From assembly GCF_028476545.1 (NCBI RefSeq), contig NW_026731638.1, forward strand, positions 675,001-739,000: a DNA stretch of 64,000 nucleotides, in the 5' to 3' direction. Under the pieces are notes generated by a model. That model was not told where the DNA came from, ran no database searches, and saw only the letters and a program-made list of their open reading frames with translations. Positions 1-11,300 of this stretch are shown piece after piece (position 1 is the stretch's first letter; each line of letters begins with the position of its first letter). Source of the stretch: Physella acuta. Taxonomy: Eukaryota; Mollusca; Gastropoda; Physidae. The translations under genes and the position numbers were made by a program.

Positions 1-974
1 GGCTGTAATTGTTGTAAATGGGGGCGGCTCAATAGCTGCAGGTTCAGGGGAAGTGTTGGCTGTAAGTTTTGAGTATGGCGGCGGCGGCTCATTAGCTGCA
101 GATTCAGGGGAAGTGTTGGCTGTAAGTCTTGAGTATGGCGGCGGCTCATTAGCTGCAGTTTCAGGGGAAGTGTTGGCTGTAAGTGTTGAGTATGGGGGTC
201 GCACATTAGCTGTAGGTTCATGGTTAGATTGAATCAGACGGAGATGTTTTGCAACAATGGCTGTTAGTGGTAAGTGTTGGGGCGAGGCATTAGCTGCAGT
301 ATCAGTGTAAGATTGACGCCGACGGAATAAACTACTAAGGTAGGCAGCCGGATCATTAACTGCGGGCTCAGGGGAAGATTGAGGCTCACAGAGATATTTT
401 GCAATGTCGTCTGAAAGTGCTGTGTATGGGGGCATACTGCCTGCAGATTGAGAAATAATCTCAGTGCAAATAGTCTCAAATAATTTTCTCATTTTTCTGT
501 CAACACGAGGACGTTGATGTTGAAGAAAAGCCTGAAAGTACATGCCTGCGAATACCAATCTCAATGTGTTGTCTCCAGGTGTTTCGATTACAGATCTAAA
601 GACACTTTCAAGGGACGGTGCAGGTGGGGATGTTTGCAGCTGCCGTATGATTGACTGAAGGATGAATATTTTCCTCCGATTTTCAATTCTACGTTCAACC
701 CTCCGATTTTCAATTCTACGTTCAACCCTTCTTTTAAGCTTTTTAACACTTTCTCCACAGCATACAACGAAGAAGCAACATAATATATAAAACGGGCCTA
801 AAACTGACATGAGTACAACTGCAAATACATTGAGGCGTTCGGGTGCGGGCTGTGTTGTTGAATATCTTTTTGGTTGAGATATTCTTGATGTGGTTGATGC
901 GTTGGAATGGTAGGGACTTGTTTGCTGGATAGTAGATCGGTCCGTCGCTGGCTGCTGAGCATTAAAAATATTGT
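1..974 (-). CDS. Partial terminal exon: stalk, transmembrane segment and PPPY-repeat cytoplasmic tail
   Basis: An unbroken frame of 324 codons runs from an acceptor at 975-976, behind a T-rich tract, to the left edge, so the stop lies outside the window. The first ~47 residues are Ser/Thr/Pro-rich with an Asn-Ala-Ser glycosylation site. A hydrophobic segment follows (VFAVVLMSVLGPFYILCC), then a basic stretch with a tandem duplicate of VERRIENR. The distal tail repeats a module of about 20 residues around PPPYSRL, PPPPYSKL, RPPYSTL and MPPYTAL, separated by LTANTSPE..AANE. PPxY followed by xxL is the extended PY motif known to bind NEDD4-family WW domains; function here is inferred. The exon enters in phase 1, which is compatible with the phase-1 exons of the neighbouring array, but no upstream exon was found between 975 and 7.8 kb. 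The family is not recognised. The coding call is firm. Confidence 0.85.
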
Positions 975-1196
975 CTAAAAAAGAAAAAAAAATAATTTTA
1001 AAATGTTACATTACAATAAAAAATCTGACTTATTTTGATCGCAAGTATGTACAACAAATTGATTTCTAGGCTTTTATTGTGTTCACAATATCTGACTGAT
1101 TGTGGAATGGGGCAATTATTGTATCTCATTTTAACCCACTTTTAATTCATTGATTTCATTCAAATTTTCCGGATACATTCTTCGTAGATGGCAAAG

Positions 1197-1198
<2 letters not shown>

Positions 1199-1272
<74 letters not shown>
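1199..1272. repeat. (TA)n microsatellite
   Basis: A pure TA run of about 74 bp. It is one of about 14 long TA arrays in the window. Confidence 0.95.
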
Positions 1273-1274
<2 letters not shown>

Positions 1275-1345
1275 GGCGAGGGCTAAAAGATGACCGCGAG
1301 TGAAATTCTCCCTATTTGAGCTATATTACGAAAAAAACTTTTGCC
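1273..1345. repeat. Interspersed repeat fragment (GCGAGGGCTAAA family)
   Basis: The segment starts beside the TA tract with GGCGAGGGCTAAAAGATGAC and matches, inverted, the block at 32480-32660 (both contain GACCGCGAGTGAAATTC). It is therefore dispersed rather than unique. The class is unknown. Confidence 0.6.
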
Positions 1346-1539
1346 GAACGAACCCCCTTTATACTTCGTGAGGTTGTAGAAGAAAGCTTAAGGGTGTCAG
1401 AAAAAACTCGGCTTTCTTTCATATACGCTTTGGTCGCTAAAATATATTAAAGATTTCATGAGCAACCGAAGCTTTTATGAAAAAAGGAGTTAAGTTTTAT
1501 TGTCTTAAATTCAGTGCATTTAAAAGCTTGTCGCTATAT

Positions 1540-1700
1540 AATATATTCTTTTTTCTACTTTTTAGTTATTTTTTATTTACGAAGTCAACACGACTAAAAT
1601 TACTTGCTTTAAAACACCATCAGTAGCTTGCGAAATCAGACGATTATCTGCCCCGTGAAAGCTGCCGTTCGTGGCCATATTTTACAGACGACAAGCTTTG
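1540..1700. repeat. Interspersed repeat fragment (GGGGCAGATAAT family)
   Basis: It contains, inverted, the elements seen at 14245-14460 and 53780-54090: a CTACTTTTTAGTT stretch, a TTAAAACACCA/TGGTGTTTTAAA-type stretch and ATTATCTGCCCC. At least three copies occur in the window. No coding potential was seen. Confidence 0.5.
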
Positions 1701-2013
1701 AATTTTGTTTTTTAACACGTTTTTCTTAACTCAGCTTCGCGTTTGTTTGTTTGTTTGGATGTTTGTTGTTAAAATTGACATCGAAAATTAGCCCACTTCT
1801 GATTGCTCTATAGACCTGAAATTTGGCATGCATGCTACTTTCGCCTAACAATTTCAGATGCAATCATAAAAACTAGCAATTAGTGACCGTAATTAGCTTA
1901 ATTTAATTACGCCCCAAGGACCATAAAATTGAGGACATGATTTCTAAAGATACCGACAAGACTGGAGGCCTATTGACCCAGTTACTTCGGCCCCAATCGA
2001 TGTGAGCGCGCTG

Positions 2014-2084
2014 GCCGTGATCGTATAGTGGTTAGTACTTCGCGTTGTGGCCGCGACAACCCAGGTTCGAATCCTGGTCGCTCA
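2014..2084 (+). tRNA. tRNA-His-like gene (anticodon GTG), acceptor stem mispaired; possible pseudogene
   Basis: D-arm (GTATAGTGGTTAGTAC), a five-pair anticodon stem (TCGCG/CGCGA) with loop TTGTGGC, and a perfect T-arm (CCAGG TTCGAAT CCTGG) match animal tRNA-His, including the A and B box promoters. The 5' acceptor strand GCCGTGA is canonical, but the 3' strand reads TCGCTCA, so the three terminal pairs fail. The hexamer TGAGCG at 2003-2008 is perfectly complementary to the 3' strand. This is either a decayed tRNA gene or a tRNA-His-derived SINE head. It has no intron. Confidence 0.55.
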
Positions 2085-2102
2085 AGTTTTTAGTCCGTGT
2101 AT

Positions 2103-2464
2103 TTATAAACACTTTTTTAAAAACCACGTTTTTCCTGTGTAGCAACGGACTAAAAAGGAGAAAATAAAATACTTAAAAAAACTTTTTAAAAAACCACGTT
2201 TTTCTTGTGGACTAAAAAGTAGAAAATAAAATTTTCTTTTGTGCTTCCTCGAGCTGTGCAGGTTCTTGTGATGACTGACAAAAAACGTGGGTCGGGCAGA
2301 TGGGTCGGGAAATTTGATGGTGAACGTACCCACGTTTTTTGTCAGTCATCACAAGAACCTGCACAGCTCGAGGAAGCACAAAAGAAAATTTTATTTTCTA
2401 CTTTTTAGTCCACAAGAAAAACGTGGTTTTTTAAAAAGTTTTTTTTAAGTATTTTATTCTCCTT
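2103..2464. mobile_element. Foldback MITE with ~137-bp near-perfect arms
   Basis: Arms at about 2155-2293 and 2329-2464 are reverse complements around a ~35-bp loop, starting AAGGAGAAAATAAAATAC and running inward to AAAACGTGGGT. An extra partial arm copy lies just outside at 2103-2160. The CTACTTTTTAGT core is shared with the MITE at 43600. It is non-coding. Confidence 0.8.
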
Positions 2465-2930
2465 AGATTTAAGTAATTTAAAATTGTATTATCTGCCCCT
2501 AATATTTTAGCCAGATCAAACGGCTCTCCTAACTAGTTATCTCCCCTTCTATTATTGAATATAGTAATCTATGCAGTGATATAATTGTGCTATCTTCCCT
2601 TAGTTTCGAAGCCGTTTAATTAATTTTTAATTGCTAATTAAACATGTATTGTCAATGAAGTGAAACGTTTCTGGAAATTTTGAACAAAACGGTGTTATTA
2701 GAAGTGGGACAAAATTGAGTTACAAGATTTCCCACAAACCAACAAACAAACAGACTTTTCGAATTAAATAAAAGCTTGTAAAAACAATGGGTCAGTACCT
2801 TTTAAACAAAGTATTAAAAGCACTAAAATGATGGAGTTCATTTTTCTTGATATGATGTCAAACCTACAAACTGGAAGTAGATGAATTATTGCAAATGTAT
2901 TAAAAAATAAGAAAATAATGTACATATTTA

Positions 2931-3573
2931 ATAAACCGGGAGTGATCTCCCCAAAACTTTCTCGAATATTCTTATATAACTTGGAATATAGACATGATTT
3001 TTAATTACTTAAACTTTTAAAAATAGAATAGAATCTTATAGAAAAATGAATTTGCGCACCAAGCGAACGCCAAAACAAAATGTGCATAATAGTGCGTAAT
3101 ATTATTAGTACTTTATAAATTTACATGCGTTTTTTTTTTAGAAATAGGAAATAGCGTAAATTACTCAAAATTTGACAGAAGGTAGAGATATAGATCTTTT
3201 ACTTACATGTGAAATTTCATTTATCTATCCTAAATAGTACTCAAGTTATAGGCTTTTGAAAAATTCAAAGTTGAAAAAGTACCACTTCCGGTTATCAGTA
3301 ATCGCTCAAAAGTTGATACGGATCTACGATTTTTATAAAATACTTATATATGAAATTTCATCAAACTAGCTGTAACGGTACTCAAGTTATCGTGTTTACA
3401 CACAGACAGACAGACGCACACACACACACAAACATACGGACAAGATTGCTAAATTATGTTTTTCCGTATCAGTGCGGTGTAAAACGTCGAGATTTTTAAA
3501 AATCTCATTTTTTTTTGCACGATTACAAGACTTTATCTATTCTTCGTATATACGAGAAAGTAAAAATGAATAA
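2931..3573 (+). mobile_element. R1 interspersed element, copy 1
   Basis: It starts TAAACCGGGAGTGATCTCC (hairpin GGGAG/CTCCC) and ends at CGTATATACGAGAAAGT. Inside are TGAAATTTCATC boxes and a short CAGA/CACA microsatellite. The same order recurs at 16997, 38076 and 47930, and inverted at 12800, 26893, 30658 and 40166. It is non-autonomous; the class is unresolved. Confidence 0.8.
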
Positions 3574-3596
3574 ACGTATCACGCTGTCAAAAGAAA

Positions 3597-3785
3597 TATT
3601 GGTCCATGGGGAAATTATATTGAAATTCACCTGTTTATGTTATCTCGGCATAAGGCAGGAGGTTGTGGTCGGCACTACACCGAGCTTCCATAATTTCCCC
3701 TAACGTGAGTCAAGTACCCAAACTGAGTATGTTCATTGACACGGATTCGATCTCGAAACGTTCGGGTTAGTAGCTGTAAGTTCTA
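3597..3785 (-). mobile_element. tRNA-derived SINE
   Basis: Read on the minus strand it has a tRNA-like head with a degenerate B box, then the shared tail (ACTCACGTTAGGGGAAA, TAGTGCCGACCACA, TATGCCGAGATAAC). It is homologous to copies at 27040, 35355, 58285 and 58635 and lies directly after R1 copy 1. Confidence 0.65.
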
Positions 3786-4104
3786 TTTTTCGACGACGGC
3801 GACCTATAACATTTCATTTTACGTAGAATGAAAGCCTTAATGATGCTCTAGAAAGATTTTTAATGAGTAAAATAAACGGTTTTGAACTCTTCATTAGAAA
3901 GTATGAAATGCGTATGTAGAATTCTACTAAACACTTTGAGTTGACTGGACGAGAAAAGGTGAAGATTCCTATACACGGTTTGTGACGTAATGCATAATAT
4001 CCTTTACAGGTTATCAAACAAAATCCATTTATCCGTTGAGAAAATATTGGATATTTTAAGTTGATTTGAAGGGCTCGGTTGAAAATGTATGTAAGTTTCA
4101 TTTT

Positions 4105-4225
4105 TACTTTCTCGTATATACGAAGTATAGAGAAAGTCTTGTAATCGTGAAAAAAAAATCGAGATTTTTACAAATCTCGACGTTTTACACCTCACTGATA
4201 CGGAAAAACATAATTTTGCAATCTT
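4105..4225 (-). mobile_element. R1 terminal fragment
   Basis: It carries the TTTACTTTCTCGTATATACG end and the AATCGTG..CGACGTTTTACACC segment of R1 in inverted orientation, then leaves homology. Confidence 0.7.
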
Positions 4226-4753
4226 GTTTAAATGAATTAAAACCTGCATATTTTATAATTTTTCCAAATTCTCCCTTGAAAATTTAGATTAAGAGGTAAG
4301 TATTCAAGTTGTTTAATTTTATAAAAAGCTGGTGAAAAAAATAGTTATTTCAACATTTTTTTAAAAACGTTGAACTAAAAACTTAAGTAGGCCTATATTT
4401 TCCACCGAGTCGTTTAATTGTACAAGTCGATGACAAAAGGTCTAAAATTTATACACATTTTCTGTTAAAAAGTACATCGTGTGTAAAGGATTTACATTAA
4501 ATTACTTAAAGACGTATCTTTTGTTATCTACCTATATGTTCGGTAATATAAGACCACAACAAAAAAACATGACCTACGTGTTGACGGAGTAAACCAGAGT
4601 GTATAACGTCACGTCTTCAAGAGGTAACGTCACGGATGACATGGGATGCATGAGTGTAAGATCTGTAGTGACTTACACATTGATGTGAAGTCTAGCCAGC
4701 CGTGTCTCTGTTGTTGTGTATGCATATACAGTCGCTTGTCTTTGTGTGTATGT

Positions 4754-5064
4754 AAGTGGCGTCGCTAGGTAGGGTGTCACGCGGCGCGGCACTTCGTGAT
4801 ATCAACCCCCCCCCCCCCCCCAAGAAACAAAGTATATGTATGTGTGTGTGTATGTGTGTGTGTGTCGGCCTACACGTACAGGCCAATAATTTAAATGTAT
4901 GCCACATACTGGTGCATGTATGTGTATAAGCTTTAATCTCTGCAGACTTAAAATAATAGTAACTATGTTTATCTATAGTCTGAAAATTTTTCATTTTTTT
5001 TTTTTGCACGAGTGTCATGCCCCTAAATGGTTTCAGCCTGTCTGTTCCGCACCCCCCGCCTCTG
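4754..5064. mobile_element. hAT-like non-autonomous element with 8-bp TSD
   Basis: It is flanked by a perfect 8-bp duplication GTGTATGT (4746-4753 and 5065-5072). Termini are AAGTGGCGTCGCTAGG and CCCGCCTCTG, related to the CAGTGGCGTAGCGAGG family at 20856, 28822 and 37261. It contains C-runs and a (TG)n tract. hAT transposons characteristically make 8-bp duplications. Confidence 0.75.
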
Positions 5065-6425
5065 GTGTATGTACTTGTGCGCTCGTATTGATGCAAGCAG
5101 TTGTATTTGTATTATGTTGGTGTAAACGTTTAATTATGCAGTATAATTTATTGTTCTATATTCTTGTATTTGTGAGATTGTATACTAGTATTCACGTGTA
5201 TTTTTCTTTTGTTTTTTTGTGTGTATATTTGCTCAACTCGAAGTAAATCTTATTTTGTGATAGTATCAGGTTTAGTTTACATACGTGTTTTACTCACTAG
5301 TTTCTGGCTTGCGTTCAACCAGCTATGTTTTATTGTTAATCTTTTGGTAACTTAAAAATTAATTCAGCTTGAATTAAAAAAAAAAGAAACAAAAATGTTG
5401 ATCTTGTTTTGTAATGATGATTGTCACATTGGCTGGGGATTAGTTCCAGAAGAATAAAGTATTACGTTTAAACATGTTATGAGCCATATGATTTGTTGAT
5501 TCAAACTTCAGCCTGCTTTTGTTTCTGGATTTGCATTCATAGCCTTTATACATTTAGAAACAATCTACAAGCAGCAGTTGTTTGATTTTGGAGATGTCAC
5601 ACGAATTTTCTTATATGCTTTAAGCTTATCTGCCTCTTTTGTTACTGGGTCTAACTTTGGGTCAACCACATTTGTGATTACTTTATAGTGCAACGACAAT
5701 TGGAAAACAGGTTAAGATTTAAATAGTTCGGCAGTGGTGTTTTTTAATTAATGTTTGTGTTAAATTAAAATAAGAACGATAAAAAAATATTGCTTTAACT
5801 CGACATAAATCATATTTAGAAAGCAATAATTCTTTTTTCGACATTTCTTTTTGAGATTTATTATTAATCTACAAACAAGGTTTTCGCTAAGACTACCTAT
5901 AACTTTCAAAAGAAAACAATACAAAGTTTTGCAATTTGTAAACCATTTACACAATTTATTTTGCATTTGATCTATAATTATCTGTTGGCGAATATATATC
6001 TCTACTCCACTGTCTTACACTATCATTCAATAATCTATGTCGATGGATAATGAAAGTAGGCGCAAATATTAAATAGAAAAAAAAAATGTGTTAAAATTAC
6101 TATATCCAAGATTACGACACGCTAGTATGATTTTTTTGGAACAAAATGAAACAGTATGTTTGTGAGTAGGTGTATGTAGGTGTGTGTATTTGTGTGTTAC
6201 AGCATGTGTGTGATAGCATCAAATGATGGTCATGCTGCGCTTGTAAAAATGATAAAACACTTCCGCATCCAAGTTTATATTAATACAATACCGTTTCAGG
6301 CACAAAAACTGACATTCATATATGTGCAGACAACGACATTCTTGAATCTTTGCCAACTTCCTGTTTGATTTTATCGGTCCCAGTCCTGGCTAAGCAATAA
6401 GTTCTTCCCGGTCTTACAAAGAACG
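5065..6425. other. Non-coding, AT-rich stretch
   Basis: Only short open frames with no homology between copies, no paired splice signals and no clear repeat beyond a small TG-rich tract at 6160-6215. I see nothing supportable in it. Confidence 0.5.
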
Positions 6426-6426
6426 T

Positions 6427-6820
6427 TAAGTGATAAATGCATCTCTACTTAAACAATACTACTAAATTTAAATGTTAAGACATCTCTACTTTAAAAAATA
6501 CTACAACGTTTAAGTGTTAAAAATATCTCTAGTTAAAAAATACTACCAAATTTAAAAATTGAAACATCTCTACTTAAAAAGTACTACAACTATTAAGTGT
6601 TATAAACATCTCTAGTTAAAAATACTACCATATTTAAGTGTTAAAAACAAATCTACTTAAAAAATACTAAAAAATGTAAGTGTTAAAAACATCTCTAGTT
6701 AAAAATACTACCAAATTTAAGTGTTACAAATATCACTAATTAACAAAATACTATAAAAAATAGTGTTAAAACATCTATAGTTAAAATACTACGAAGTATT
6801 AAGTATTAAATGCATCTCTA
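6427..6820. repeat. Diverged ~42-bp tandem repeat
   Basis: About nine degenerate units of the form ATCTCTACTTAAAAAATACT followed by ACCAAATTTAAGTGTTAAAAAC. The units vary in length and sequence, which suggests an old array. Confidence 0.75.
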
Positions 6821-7880
6821 CTTTGAAAAAAGTTCCAAAGATTGGTGTAAAGAGCATCAGTATTTTACAATGTTCTACCAATGTTTAGCGTTAAATGTAG
6901 CTCTACTTTCCACTATAACTGACAGTGATCCTAAAGACATGAAAAATTTCAGACTGGAAATTCATGTTACCAATAGAGGCAACTCAACTTTTGTTTATTA
7001 TTTTGAAAGATCCCCTCCTCTATAAAATAAAATTGTCAAAATGACACCTCAAATAAAATCCAAGACTGCAAGAAACTAAAAGATCTAACGACTAGTTGGA
7101 ACTACACGAAAAACAAGAAAAAAAAGTTATTACAATTTAGATCTCGATATTATAACTTCCAAAACTCAAATAAGTTATACAGTGAATATTCCCAGATATA
7201 GTCACCCCACAATTGGAGAAAGTACGTGTTGTGAATATACAGCTGTTGTCAAAAACCTACGGTCGAAACACCCATAATCTAAGAACCTAAACCCATATTT
7301 TTTTCTATTGCGACCCAACTAAGCTTTCAACAATCATTGTTTTATAATTATAAATATAACTGTAATAAAATGTTTTCGCATATTTCAAATATGAATGAAT
7401 TAAGTGACTTTTTTAAAACACACACTCTTATTCAGTCACTTCAAACAATAAATCTATATATCACAGCTGACTCGAATTAGCCTACACTATTTAATACAAT
7501 GATAATAATAAATTATATATCATATAAATCGATTTTTTAACTATTTTTAGGATAATATATCATAATAACAATGGCAGCTGGATGCGGAGTATGATGCTTA
7601 AATTTGTGTGTGCCATCTTGTATCCTCTACTTATCTCACTCCATTTGAATCATAAAAATATGATTGACCTTTACCCGAGTCACCTATATATAAAAAAAAC
7701 TTTGAACAATTGTTACTTTTGACAACCTTGGTACATAGAGTATATATTAATATTTGTATATATTTATTACACACTTGATATAAATTTTATTTCCAAACAG
7801 CTACAGGTATATTTAAAACAAATGGTTTATCATATTTTATAATTAATCAGCCTTTGATTATCCTGAAGGTGTTGTTAGAC
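6821..7880. other. Non-coding, AT-rich stretch downstream of copy A
   Basis: A 71-codon plus-strand frame ends near 7025 but begins inside the tandem repeat and has no supporting signals. The remainder is AT-rich, with no recognised exon between the copy A tail and the 1-974 exon. Confidence 0.5.
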
Positions 7881-7882
7881 TG

Positions 7883-7896
7883 CTAGTTCCGGAACT
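7883..7896 (-). CDS. Copy A tail exon (tentative)
   Basis: Acceptor TTTGCAG at the expected place gives KFRN then stop in phase 1. A TPSG-stop resembling the PAG end of C and E is present at 7860-7880 but out of phase. Confidence 0.35.
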
Positions 7897-8245
7897 CTGC
7901 AAATAAATACGAACATAACCTTGTCAGTGCAGACTCTAAGAATTACTCCCCTTCACTGTATCTTAATATAACGACAACTCGGTTGAAGAAGAAATAAAAT
8001 AACTTACTCCATAGCACACACATAAAAGCTAAGGCGATAATGATGTAACACACATCCTTCCAAATGATGTAATATTTTTTTCGGATACTTAGGTCGCCAC
8101 CACTAAAAACAGTTAGAAAGAAAGGCAATAATGTTGCAATAGTCAGTGAAAATTCTATTAAAAATCAACCAACAATACAAAACATAATGCTTACATTGTG
8201 ATGCAGGTCCCTGCTCCATCACACAATTTGAGAGTGGCTTGGGCT

Positions 8246-8320
<75 letters not shown>

Positions 8321-11300
8321 TTATAAATATTTATATATGTGTGTGTGTAAGTTGGTGTGGTTAAACTATAAAAAAATTGAAACGGTAAAGTTATTGATGG
8401 CTTAAATGGGTTGAAAACTGTTTAAAATAATGAAGCTACGTTTATTTTTGTTAGTTTAGTGTTTAAACGTAAAATCTTAGAGATATTATTACTTTAGTAA
8501 AATGGATCAGAAATTTAAATTACAACATAATTGGGATAAAACAATTCGTTTTAAAAATTTTTTTGCTGCCAGAATTACTGCCTTTATGGAAAGTACAGCA
8601 ACGGATCAGAACACTGGTCACGCACCCTTATCGTGTAGAACATCCCTCCCCCAACTGGTCAATTACCACCGTCACCCATACATTACTTCAGATTACTTAG
8701 CTAGCGGTTAGCTACCATTATGGTAATTACTCGGCTTAATCAAATATTTATGTAACATATAAACTGTATCCTGCAAACCCTCGGGCCTTCTATAGACTCA
8801 GTTGAAAGAATTCGTAATAAACTGTTCTTTATTTCATTAAGCATTTTATAGAATACAACATTACCACAACCCTAAAGATAAGAGTAATTATCTAAGACTT
8901 AAAATTTGGGTAGGTGTATTAGAATGATTACTTTGAGTGTTAAGGTTTGGTTTGATTATTTATAGTCATTTGTACTGTCGTTTTTTAAGTCTATATTTAG
9001 AAAACAAAACAAGAGATAGTGCTTAATTACGTTTAAACATGGTGAATAATGTCGGCCTTTAAATAATCAGCGAAACCAACAGCATGGTGTACGCACAAAT
9101 GCTATCTGGAAAGTATGGAGTTCGAATCTCGTAATCAAAGACGTCCTTGAGACTTCGAAGCCAGAATACATTTACATGTATTTATGTGTGTTTGTATTCG
9201 TATGTATGTCCCCGTCTGGGGTTGGGCATGTAGGTATATGTATATGCATAGGTATGTGCTTGTGTGTATTTGTTGTGTTGTGTGTGTGTGTGTATAGTCG
9301 AAGAATTTTCCTCACGAAGGTGAAGGTTACAGACAAACAGCACATGTAGGAGTCTCACCGTTGTTCTTGAGCTTTTGTAAGCTCCCTATGGGCGCGGCTG
9401 CCAGGATTGAGTACTCCATACTGCTGTTGCCCTGAGCCTCCTTTATCTCATGGGACAGAAGGTACACCTTGACCTCGGCGCTCTCGGAGATGTCTTCGTT
9501 TAGCTTGCTGTGATTGCGTTCTTCGATGGTCAAGAGAAACTGTAGACGAAAGTAAAACGCTCAAGTGCCATAAAGGCGGTAATATATTGTTTGTTTGTTA
9601 ACCTAAAACCGTCCCACGTGCATATTTAGTAACGGCCGGTGTGGTCTGGTGGAAGAATCTCCGCATACTAACTCGAATGATAAAAGTTTGGATCCCGTGG
9701 CTGAGCTATCTGCTAACCGAAATGCCCTTCATTTATAACCCGGGTGGTGAGATGAACTGAGAGAGTGGTGAGATGAACTGAGATGAACTGAGCCAGGTGG
9801 TAAGATGATTGAGCCAGGTGGTGAGATGAACTGAGAGAGTGGTGAGATGAACTGAGAGAGTGGTGAGATGAACTGAGATGAACTGAGCCAGGTGGTAAGA
9901 TGATTGAGCCAGGTGGTGAGATGAACTGAGCCAGGTGGTGAGATGAACTGAGCCAGGTGGTAAGATGATTGAGCCAGGTGGTGAGATGAACTAAGCCAGG
10001 TGGTGAGATGAACTGAGCCAGGTGGTGAGATGAACTGAGCCAGGTGGTGAGATGAACTGAGCCAGGTGGTGAGATGAACTGAGCCAGGTGGTGAGATGAA
10101 CTGAGCCAGGTGGTGAGATGAACTGAAGCAGGTGGTGAGATGAACTGAAGCAGGTGGTGAGATTAACTGAGGCAGGTGGTGAGATGAACTGAAGCAGGTG
10201 GTGAGATTAACTGAGGCAGGTGGTGAGATGAACTGAGGCAGGTGGTGAGATGAACTGAGATGAACTGAGCCAGGTGGTAAGATGATTGAGCCAGGTGGTG
10301 AGATGAACTGAGAGAGTGGTGAGATGAACTGAGAGAGTGGTGAGATGAACTGAGATGAACTGAGCCAGGTGGTGAGATGAACTGAGAGAGTGGTGAGATG
10401 AACTGAGAGAGTGGTGAGATGAACTGAGAGAGTGGTGAGATGAACTGAGATGAACTGAGCCAGGTGGTGAGATGAACTGAGAGAGTGGTGAGATGAACTG
10501 AGATGAACTGAGCCAGGTGGTAAGATGATTGAGCCAGGTGGTGAGATGAACTGAGCCAGGTGGTGAGATGAACTGAGCCAGGTGGTAAGATGATTGAGCC
10601 AGGTGGTGAGATGAACTAAGCCAGGTGGTGAGATGAACTAAGCCAGGTGGTGAGATGAACTGAGCCAGGTGGTGAGATGAACTGAGCCAGGTGGTGAGAT
10701 GAACTGAGCCAGGTGGTGAGATGAACTGAGCCAGGTGGTGAGATGAACTGAGCCAGGTGGTGAGATGAACTGAAGCAGGTGGTGAGATGAACTGAAGCAG
10801 GTGGTGAGATTAACTGAGGCAGGTGGTGAGATGAACTGAAGCAGGTGGTGAGATTAACTGAGGCAGGTGGTGAGATGAACTGAGGCAGGTGGTGAGATGA
10901 ACTGAGGCACGTGGTGAGATGAACTGAGGCATGTGGTGAGATGAACTGAGGCAGGTGGTGAGATGAACTGAGGCAGGTGGTGAGATGAACATATGCAGGT
11001 GGTGAGATGAACTGAGGCACGTGGTGAGATGAACTGAGGCATGTGGTGAGATGAACTGAGGCAGGTGGTGAGATGAACTGAGGCAGGTGGTGAGATGAAC
11101 ATATGCAGGTGGTGAGATGAACTGAACCAGGTGGTGAGATTAACTGAGCCAGGTGGGATTATGAAATGAGCCAGGTTGTGAGATGAACTGAGGCAGGTGG
11201 TGAGATGAACTAAACTAGGTGGTGAGATGAACTAAACTAGGTGGTGAGATGAACTGAAGCAGGTGGTGAGATGAACTAAACTAGGTGGTGAGATGAACTG

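Noticed and set aside
1-974. ITAM signalling motifs in the PPPY tail
   Set aside because: YxxL pairs are 15-16 residues apart, not the 6-8 required.
4899-5246. 115-codon plus-strand frame
   Set aside because: Starts inside the hAT-like element and crosses its end; T-rich composition only.
6810-7025. 71-codon plus-strand frame ending FRLEIHVTNRG..ERSPPL
   Set aside because: Starts in a tandem repeat; no splice, promoter or homology support.
10616-11102. Minus-strand SSHHLPQFISPPASVHLTTC frames
   Set aside because: Translation of the 22-bp minisatellite in alternative frames.
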